Below are positions 1 to 4,700 of a DNA stretch of 5,744 nucleotides, piece after piece. The first letter of the stretch is position 1, and each line of letters starts with the position of its first letter. Origin of the DNA: an uncultured Eubacteriales bacterium (GTDB lineage Bacteria > Bacillota > Clostridia > Oscillospirales > Acutalibacteraceae); the NCBI GenBank assembly GCA_934444895.1, contig CAKSDA010000096.1, positions 1-5,744 on the forward strand, written 5' to 3'. The translations under genes were made by a program, and so were the position numbers. The notes below the pieces were generated by a model. That model ran no database searches. It had not been told where the DNA came from and was given only the letters and a program-made list of their open reading frames with translations.

Positions 1-207
1 TGCGACCGCAGGCAGACCCATAAGCAGCCAACCGCTCATGTCCGACGCTTCGGCGCTCATTGCGGTAACAAGGGGACCCAGTTTTCGTCCGCCCAAATAA
101 AAATCATCCGATGATTTGTTTCGCCCGGATACGGCGAAACCTATACCGACCATCATAATCATATATACAATTATGGCAGAGAGTATAACCCAATCGTAAT
201 TTGTCAT
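1..207 (-). CDS. putP: Sodium/proline symporter (PutP-like, SSS family), N-terminal fragment
   Basis: This is the first 69 codons of a sodium:solute symporter; the gene runs off the left edge in an open frame. It starts at ATG 207-205, with an AGGTG ribosome site about 9 nt upstream. A first membrane helix lies at residues 6-27. It is followed by a charged loop with the YLGGRKLGP segment (37-45), then the start of the next helix with SAEASDMSGWLLMGLP (51-66). That last segment is nearly the same as the E. coli PutP motif SAGASDMSGWLLMGLP, whose aspartate (D55 in E. coli, D56 here) is known to be needed for sodium binding. The family imports proline or related solutes with Na+ across the cytoplasmic membrane. 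Proline as substrate is likely from this motif but not proven by 69 residues. A 448-bp gap separates it from the ECF operon, so it is probably expressed separately. Confidence 0.9.
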   Translation of the reverse strand, partial: MTNYDWVILSAIIVYMIMMVGIGFAVSGRNKSSDDFYLGGRKLGPLVTAMSAEASDMSGWLLMGLPAVA

Positions 208-250
208 TATTTGTAACACCTACCAATTCAAATAAAAAAATTATATCATA
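208..250 (-). promoter_or_regulatory. Candidate -10 and leader of the putP-like gene
   Basis: Reading the minus strand, a TATGAT hexamer (250-245) resembles a sigma-A -10 box and lies about 38 nt before the ATG at 207. The T-rich sequence upstream has no good -35 match at 16-18 nt spacing, only weak TTTGTT/TTGTTG candidates. The leader ends in GGTAGGTG, which supplies the ribosome site. The ribosome site is convincing; the promoter is only a guess. Confidence 0.25.
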
Positions 251-399
251 CGGTAGGGCAAAAAGCAACAAAAATTAACAAACTTTGAATTTTCAGAGAA
301 TTTTATATTAATTCTAACTTTTGCTTTTAAATATATAGTTTAAATACTAAGTAAATGTTTTTAGGTTTTTGATCGTTGAACCCGCCACGCCTACAAATA

Positions 400-458
400 A
401 AAGCATAAACCTCAAAAAACAAAATACTTTTTATCTATTGTTTTCGAGGTTAAGCTTT
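400..458 (-). terminator. Long imperfect hairpin, candidate terminator of the ECF operon
   Basis: The arms AAAGC..AACCTC..AAAACAAAATA (400-427) and TATTGTTTTCGAGGTTAAGC plus TTT (436-458) are near-complementary over about 23 bp, with small bulges and a short loop. On the minus strand the stem is followed by TTTTATTT, a broken U-tract, consistent with rho-independent termination of leftward transcripts. It lies about 200 nt after the S-component stop codon, farther than usual, so it may instead be a structural part of the surrounding repeat element. Confidence 0.45.
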
Positions 459-470
459 GTAAAAACGGTG

Positions 471-577
471 AGCCTAAAAATGTCTAAAGATCGCTGTTTT
501 GGGTGCAGAGGATGTCGCAAGGCTGACGCTCACAAAAGACAACAAGCCTTAAAACGCCTAAAGATAGCTGTTTTGGG
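471..577. repeat. 33-bp direct repeat with 74-bp period
   Basis: Positions 471-503 and 545-577 match at 29 of 33 bases, with differences at 476, 481, 483 and 492 of the first copy. The core CTAAAGAT-C/A-GCTGTTTTGGG is 19 of 20 identical (484-503 and 558-577). The 41 bp after each copy are not alike. The inverted repeat 519-524/545-550 joins the spacer to the start of the second copy. There is no transposase and no clear terminal inverted repeat, and spacer and repeat lengths do not fit a CRISPR array. What the repeat does is unknown. Confidence 0.75.
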
Positions 578-655
578 CAGGTTCGGCTTATTCCTGTTTG
601 CCTAGGTGGGCAGGGGTAAATTCTTGCAAAATCTTTCAATAGGCGAAGCGATATT

Positions 656-1330
656 TTATATATCATATTTTGTTTTAATTCTGTTTAATATTTTGCCTAT
701 GGGTTTTGCAAAGATCAAAAGAAAAACAAGGTTTGATACCGCATATATAATCGTAAACTGCGCCGATGTGACTATTGCCGCAAGATACCTTGTAATATTA
801 AAATATCCGTCCGCCCAAATAACAGTCCAGATATCCATTAAAAGCGAAAACAAAACCCCTGAAAATATTCCGTATAATGAGAGCATAATTTTGCTTTTCT
901 TAATCGGCGAAGCCAAAATCCCGGCTATAAATCCTATAATTCCCCATGTAAACATTTGAAAAGGCGTCCACGGCCCCTGTCCGAAAAAGAAGTTTGATAT
1001 AAGAGCCGATAAAGCACCTGTCATAAATCCGGCTTCTGAGCCAAAGTAGATTGCGGTTATCACAACCATGGCGGTAACAGGCTTAAAACCGGGAATCGGA
1101 GTAAATAGCACCCTTCCGACAACCGAAAGCGCTATCATCACCGATATTATAATAAGAGTTTTTACGTTACTTTTTTTATTTTCAAAGGCAATAAAAAACG
1201 GAAGGCAGGAAAGAATTACTACGCATAATGAGATCCACGCATACTGCTTATCCTTAAAAATCTGCGCGCCGCCTATTACAATTAAAGGTATTAAAAACAG
1301 GCAAATGAAATATGACAGTTTTCTTTTCAT
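656..1330 (-). CDS. ECF transporter substrate-binding (S) component
   Basis: This is a 224-residue, very hydrophobic integral membrane protein that binds the vitamin-like substrate and hands it inward with the coupling module encoded just upstream. Membrane segments fall near residues 7-24, 30-49, 57-76, 87-115 (probably two short helices), 122-142, 148-170 and 183-209. The stretch from about 55 onward is the size of a normal six-helix S component, so the first two helices look like an N-terminal addition. The segments PIPGFKPVTAMVVITAIYFG (78-97) and GPWTPFQMFTWGIIGFIAG (119-137) are typical of the ECF_trnsprt-type S families. It starts at ATG 1330, which overlaps the ATPase stop codon (ATGA), with AAAGGA 10 nt upstream. 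Substrate cannot be read from the sequence; neighbouring DUF4430 and toroid proteins suggest a cobalamin-like compound, perhaps as in CbrT-type systems. Confidence 0.85.
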   Translation of the reverse strand: MKRKLSYFICLFLIPLIVIGGAQIFKDKQYAWISLCVVILSCLPFFIAFENKKSNVKTLIIISVMIALSVVGRVLFTPIPGFKPVTAMVVITAIYFGSEAGFMTGALSALISNFFFGQGPWTPFQMFTWGIIGFIAGILASPIKKSKIMLSLYGIFSGVLFSLLMDIWTVIWADGYFNITRYLAAIVTSAQFTIIYAVSNLVFLLIFAKPIGKILNRIKTKYDI

Positions 1331-3090
1331 TTTGCCGACATCCTTTCAATGCACCCGACAACCTGCTCACAGGTCACAGCCTTTTTAAATATATTTCTTG
1401 CCATGCGGCTGGCGGCGGTAGTATAAAAATTGTTTTGAGAGAAAAATTCCTCCGGAGTATCTTCCGACATAATTTCACCGTCGAAAAACAAGGCGCACCT
1501 GTCGGCACATTCGGCGGCAAACTCAACATCGTGCGTAACCAGAAAAACCGCAACCCCGTCCGCTTTAAGTTTCTTCAGTATCTCTGTAAGATCTTTTTTT
1601 GCCGCTGCGTCAATACCTTTTGTGGGTTCGTCCAATAGTATTATTTCGGGTTCAAGCAATAAAAGCTTTGCAAGTGCGCACCTTTGCTGCTCTCCGCCGC
1701 TTATATCGTAAGGATGGCGATTTAAAAGTTCGGTTATCTTAAGCTTTTCTGCCACATAATTTACCTTTTTTGCCTGCTCTTTTTTAGGGACATTTAATAT
1801 TTCAAGAATATCGTTAAGGTCTTCCCCTACACTGTCTTTTATAAACACCGTTTGGGGATTTTGCGGCAAAAATGCAAGATTTTTTCGGTATAGGGAATTG
1901 CCCTTATATTTGCCTATAGGAATATTTTTTATAAGCGTCTTCCCTCTGTACGCTTTTTTCAGTCCTGAAATTACATTTAGCATTGTGGTCTTTCCTGTTC
2001 CGTTTCCTCCAAGCAAACAGAAAATTTCTCCGTAACAGACCTTAACAGACACTCCACGCAGAATATCCGGCAGATCTTTTTCATATCTGAACCACACATT
2101 TTTAAGCTCTAAAGCCACACCTTTGCTATTTTCCGCAACTGAAATTTTGTTATATTCAGGCGTTGGGCTTTTGCTATATTCAGGTATGCCACCTTCGCTA
2201 TGCCTAAAACTTTTTTCTTCACATGCATTATAAGAACCTTTATGTTCTTTACACTCTTTAAAATTCCGCATTAAAAAATCGCGGCCCTCTTTAACCGTAA
2301 TCGGACACTCCCCTTCGCCTTTAATTTGCGAAAATATTCTGACTGCGGCAGGGAACCCATAAAATGCCTTGTGATCTTTTGAATATTCGGTAAAATTTTT
2401 TCCGATATTTTTAGGACTGTCGCACATAATAACGCTTCCACTTTCCATAACCAAAACCCGGTCGGCAGCAGGGAAAGCATCCTCCAGTCTATGCTCAACA
2501 ATAATAACAGTAATGCCAAGCTCGCGATTCAGCTTTTGAAGGGTGAAGATGAATTCCGAAGCGGCTATGGGATCAAGCTGCCCGGTAGGCTCGTCCAAAA
2601 GCAGAATCTTAGGCTGCATCACCATTACTGCGGCAAGGTTCAAAAGTTGCTTTTGTCCGCCGGAAAGCTCGTCTGTTTTTTTTCTGAACCAGTCGGTTAT
2701 GCCGAAATAGCTTGCCATTTCGCCCACTCTGCGGCGGATTACTCCCGTAGGCACACCGATATTTTCAAGACCGAAAGCCAGTTCGTGCCATACCTTGTCG
2801 GTTACTATCTGATTGTCCGGATTTTGCTGAACATACCCTATATAGGCGGCAGATTCTCTGTCTTTAAGATTGTTGTAATCCACCCCGTTATAATATATTT
2901 TTCCGGCCTTTTCGCCTGCAGGTGTAAATTCCTTTTTAAGAAGTGTAAGCAGGGTTGTCTTTCCGCATCCGGATTCACCGCATATTACAACAAATTCACC
3001 TTCTTTAATACTTAAATCAATGTTTTTAAGAGCATATTCTTTTGAACCGTTATATTTAAAACTTAAATCTTCGATACGCAGTATTTCCAT
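1327..3090 (-). CDS. ecfA: Energy-coupling factor ATPase with two fused ABC domains
   Basis: This 587-residue cytoplasmic protein carries both ATPases of an ECF importer in one chain, as in YkoD-type proteins; other ECF systems use two proteins, EcfA and EcfA'. Domain 1 has Walker A GESGCGKT (38-45), Q-loop VQQNPDNQ (87-94), signature LSGGQ (142-146), Walker B ILLLDEP with catalytic E167, and switch H200. Domain 2 has Walker A GGNGTGKT (361-368), Q-loop Q410, signature ISGGE (463-467), Walker B IILLDEP with E488, and H520. All key residues are intact in both, so both sites look able to hydrolyse ATP. A linker of about 75 residues (250-325) between them is Ser/Glu/Lys-rich and contains octapeptide repeats. 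ATG 3090 has GGGAGG 7 nt upstream. The gene begins 28 bp inside ecfT and ends overlapping the S-component start by 4 bp, so it almost certainly powers this transporter. Confidence 0.95.
   Translation of the reverse strand: MEILRIEDLSFKYNGSKEYALKNIDLSIKEGEFVVICGESGCGKTTLLTLLKKEFTPAGEKAGKIYYNGVDYNNLKDRESAAYIGYVQQNPDNQIVTDKVWHELAFGLENIGVPTGVIRRRVGEMASYFGITDWFRKKTDELSGGQKQLLNLAAVMVMQPKILLLDEPTGQLDPIAASEFIFTLQKLNRELGITVIIVEHRLEDAFPAADRVLVMESGSVIMCDSPKNIGKNFTEYSKDHKAFYGFPAAVRIFSQIKGEGECPITVKEGRDFLMRNFKECKEHKGSYNACEEKSFRHSEGGIPEYSKSPTPEYNKISVAENSKGVALELKNVWFRYEKDLPDILRGVSVKVCYGEIFCLLGGNGTGKTTMLNVISGLKKAYRGKTLIKNIPIGKYKGNSLYRKNLAFLPQNPQTVFIKDSVGEDLNDILEILNVPKKEQAKKVNYVAEKLKITELLNRHPYDISGGEQQRCALAKLLLLEPEIILLDEPTKGIDAAAKKDLTEILKKLKADGVAVFLVTHDVEFAAECADRCALFFDGEIMSEDTPEEFFSQNNFYTTAASRMARNIFKKAVTCEQVVGCIERMSAK
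2119..2204 (-). repeat. 24-bp tandem repeat coding for octapeptides in the ATPase linker
   Basis: A 24-bp period runs through this stretch of the ATPase gene. The core TTTTG-T/C-TATATTCAGG (plus strand) occurs at 2145-2160 and 2169-2184 with one mismatch, and decayed copies begin at 2121 and 2193. In the protein this gives SEGGIPEY (298-305), SKSPTPEY (306-313) and NKISVAEN (314-321), with a last partial match SKGVALEL (322-329) running into the first strand of ATPase domain 2. The period is a multiple of three, so the reading frame is kept. Confidence 0.7.
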
Positions 3091-3944
3091 GCAAGCGCCT
3101 CCCTTACTTCTATTGCAAACGGTAAAAACGAAAGAATTCCAAAAGCCGTATATATAAAAATTGATGCAACCGACATATTAATATTACTTATCGTTGGATA
3201 ATAATAAAAAACGGTTTCTCCCGCAGCGATTCCGGCTAAGGTAATTCCAAGCAATGTTATGCATACTGAAAGAAGCACACCATCGTTTAATCTGAATTTA
3301 AATAAAGAAAAATTTGTTCTTCCTTTAAGACCGTAGCCCCTGGCCTTCATGGAATTTGAAATCTGAATAGAATTTTCAAATGCCCATGCCACCGTTGCCA
3401 TGAAAACTCTAACAGCGCTTTTTGCCTTGTCCACATAGCTTTTGGATATGTAAATTCCCATTGCCTTTTGAGCGTCTGATACCCTTTTCATCTGGCGTTT
3501 GAACATGGGGATAAACCTAAGAGCCATTGAAACAATAAGGGATAATTTGGGGGTGATTCTTGCAAACAAATATAAGAATTTGTCTTCGGTCATTATTTCG
3601 TTATAACACTTAAACCAAAGCATTACGCCTATTATCATAACCGCAATGGCAATCCCGTAAATTACGGCCTCCAGCGTTACAGGATTTCCGTTTAAAAAAA
3701 ACAGGGGAGTTACACCGTTATGAGAAAACAAAGGATTTGTTACCGCAACAAGGAAAAACATCGGTATGTAGAATTTTAAATCACCCGGAATATCGCTTGT
3801 TTTTGCAAGCGCGAGGCAAAACAAAATCCCTCCAAAAAGGGCAAGACATTGCAAAACCGGATTGGTTACAAACATTGCAACCAACACAACCGATAGAAAA
3901 TATATAAACAGGCAAAGTGGGTGGTATTTTGCAAAGGCTTTCAT
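3063..3944 (-). CDS. ecfT: Energy-coupling factor transmembrane protein EcfT
   Basis: This 293-residue membrane protein is the scaffold that links the S component to the ATPases. Hydrophobic segments lie near residues 10-26, 30-47, 57-72, 90-110, 222-242 and 256-277. The central cytoplasmic part (about 112-215) has the EcfT coupling-helix layout: LRFIPMFKRQ (142-151) leads into DAQKAMG (157-163), and later SMKARGYG (198-205). The second motif carries the classic Ala-Arg-Gly (201-203); the first reads Ala-Met-Gly (161-163) where many EcfT proteins have Ala-Arg-Gly. ATG 3944 overlaps the stop codon of the DUF4430 gene as ATGA, and an AGGAGG site 10 nt upstream lies inside that gene's last codons. 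Its 3' end overlaps the ATPase gene by 28 bp. The assignment is firm from motif, length and neighbours. Confidence 0.93.
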   Translation of the reverse strand: MKAFAKYHPLCLFIYFLSVVLVAMFVTNPVLQCLALFGGILFCLALAKTSDIPGDLKFYIPMFFLVAVTNPLFSHNGVTPLFFLNGNPVTLEAVIYGIAIAVMIIGVMLWFKCYNEIMTEDKFLYLFARITPKLSLIVSMALRFIPMFKRQMKRVSDAQKAMGIYISKSYVDKAKSAVRVFMATVAWAFENSIQISNSMKARGYGLKGRTNFSLFKFRLNDGVLLSVCITLLGITLAGIAAGETVFYYYPTISNINMSVASIFIYTAFGILSFLPFAIEVREALAWKYCVSKI

Positions 3945-4495
3945 TTAAGCTGTTCCTCCTCCCACTTACAACCTATATCCCTTCCAAGATCGCAGGTGTA
4001 TACCCACTCTATTTTTTGGCCGTCTTTAAGTTTGTATTTTGAACATCCGTAGTTTGGAAATTCACCGTCAACCTTGTACATCCAACCGGAAAGGGGACCG
4101 CATGAAAACTCATATAAATAATTAATACCTTTTATGTAGACGCTTTTATAGCTGTTTTTGTCAGCTCCCTGGTATTCCATTTGTATTTTATTATGCCTGA
4201 CCGCCCGGTCCAGTATATCATAAACCGTGTCTCCGGGACGCAGTACATATTCGGTTGTTTTAAGTATTGTGCCGCTCGGCGGAACATATTTTTCAAAGCG
4301 CAGCGCCGAATCCAGATCATCATAGTTTTTAAGTATTGTATCACAGCGAATACTTATGGTCACCGTTTCGCTGTCCGGTTTTATATCATCGATATGGGTA
4401 AGATAGTATTCGTCAACCGACTGGATATTTGTACCGTTTATAATGACGGCAATAAGTAAAATAATGCCGAACACTGCCAAAATGTCTTTTTTCAT
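3941..4495 (-). CDS. Membrane-anchored DUF4430 (transcobalamin C-terminal-like) protein
   Basis: The product has 184 residues when started at ATG 4495. Residues 5-20 form a hydrophobic N-terminal anchor or uncleaved signal, with no lipobox cysteine. The rest should lie outside the membrane. Residues about 44-80 (TVTISIRCDTIL..VPPSGTIL) lead into the DUF4430 beta domain at about 83-170, with LRPGDTVYDIL (85-95), a YIKGINYLYEF segment (120-130), CGPLSGWMYKVDGEFPNYGC (132-151) and LKDGQKIEWVYT (156-167). This fold is known as the relative of the C-terminal beta domain of intrinsic factor and transcobalamin. Five cysteines (51, 132, 151, 168, 176) lie in the exported part. The gene abuts ecfT by ATGA overlap. 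The inferred role is extracellular ligand capture for the ECF transporter; cobalamin or another corrinoid is the favoured ligand but is not shown by the sequence. Confidence 0.88.
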   Translation of the reverse strand: MKKDILAVFGIILLIAVIINGTNIQSVDEYYLTHIDDIKPDSETVTISIRCDTILKNYDDLDSALRFEKYVPPSGTILKTTEYVLRPGDTVYDILDRAVRHNKIQMEYQGADKNSYKSVYIKGINYLYEFSCGPLSGWMYKVDGEFPNYGCSKYKLKDGQKIEWVYTCDLGRDIGCKWEEEQLK

Positions 4496-4503
4496 TGCCG
4501 TCA

Positions 4504-4510
4504 CCCCCTC
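4504..4510 (-). promoter_or_regulatory. Ribosome site that fixes the DUF4430 start
   Basis: The minus strand reads GAGGGGG (4510-4504), then 8 nt, then ATG (4495-4493). An in-frame GTG at 4504-4502 would give three more residues, but it overlaps the ribosome site itself and leaves no spacing. ATG 4495 is therefore the better start. Confidence 0.75.
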
Positions 4511-4564
4511 AAAATTTGAAATTTATGTAATTTCAGATCTTCATAGTTTTATATTTCGCTTAAT

Positions 4565-4594
4565 AATATACTTTAATCAATTATCTTTAAGCAA
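4565..4594 (-). promoter_or_regulatory. Weak candidate promoter upstream of the DUF4430 gene
   Basis: In the AT-rich gap 4496-4700 the minus strand has TTGCTT (4594-4589), an 18-nt spacer and TATATT (4570-4565), about 70 nt before the start codon. The -10 matches five of six consensus positions and the -35 only three. The same gap holds an inverted repeat GCTTAA/TTAAGC (4558-4563/4587-4592) and a perfect 14-bp AT palindrome (4594-4607), either of which could bind a regulator or be chance in such AT-rich DNA. The ECF genes may instead be read through from the upstream gene. Confidence 0.25.
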
Positions 4595-4700
4595 TAAAAT
4601 ATTTTATGCTATCTATATTTAAAGTTATTTTGTATTTTATGAGGTCTTATATTTTTTGTGTTTTCATATCCGCAAAGATAATGGCAAAATGCATTTATTG

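Larger units (their letters stand above)
208..655. other. 448-bp gene-free intergenic region with repeats and hairpins
   Basis: No reading frame here has a convincing ribosome site, recognisable family or sensible protein composition. The right part (about 400-620) has richer base composition and dense repeats: a 33-bp direct repeat, a long hairpin at 400-458, and inverted repeats GTGAGC (468-473)/GCTCAC (528-533) and AAGGCT (519-524)/AGCCTT (545-550). GGGCAGG also occurs twice (575-581 and 608-614), on either side of CCTGTTTGCC (593-602). Its CCTG half can pair with the left copy and its TGCC half with the right copy. The left part (208-370) is plain AT-rich leader sequence for the putP-like gene. 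I read the right part as a structured intergenic repeat element, possibly one of many copies in the genome; that copy number is inference. Confidence 0.6.

Noticed and set aside
364..410. tRNA-like GGCGGGTTCAA on the minus strand
   Set aside because: Only a T-loop-like string is present; there is no acceptor stem, anticodon arm or matching T-stem.
471..577. Two direct repeats considered as a CRISPR remnant
   Set aside because: Only two copies, with a 41-bp spacer containing inverted repeats that pair with the second copy, and no cas genes in view.
369..605. 78-codon plus-strand frame in the intergenic region
   Set aside because: It has a TTG start without a ribosome site, crosses both repeat copies and hairpins, and shows no coherent protein features.
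484..666. 60-codon minus-strand frame overlapping the 3' end of the S-component gene
   Set aside because: It lies within the direct-repeat region, has no clear ribosome site and gives a Cys/Arg-rich sequence with no recognised domain; it follows from the repeat DNA.
2491..3015. Long plus-strand frame opposite the ATPase gene
   Set aside because: It is antisense to the conserved first ATPase domain and lacks a ribosome site or recognisable family; an antisense shadow.
4496..4700. Possible cobalamin riboswitch before the DUF4430 gene
   Set aside because: The gap is too short and almost purely AT-rich; no B12-box-like or conserved GC-rich core is visible. If the operon is riboswitch-controlled, the element should lie to the right of the window.
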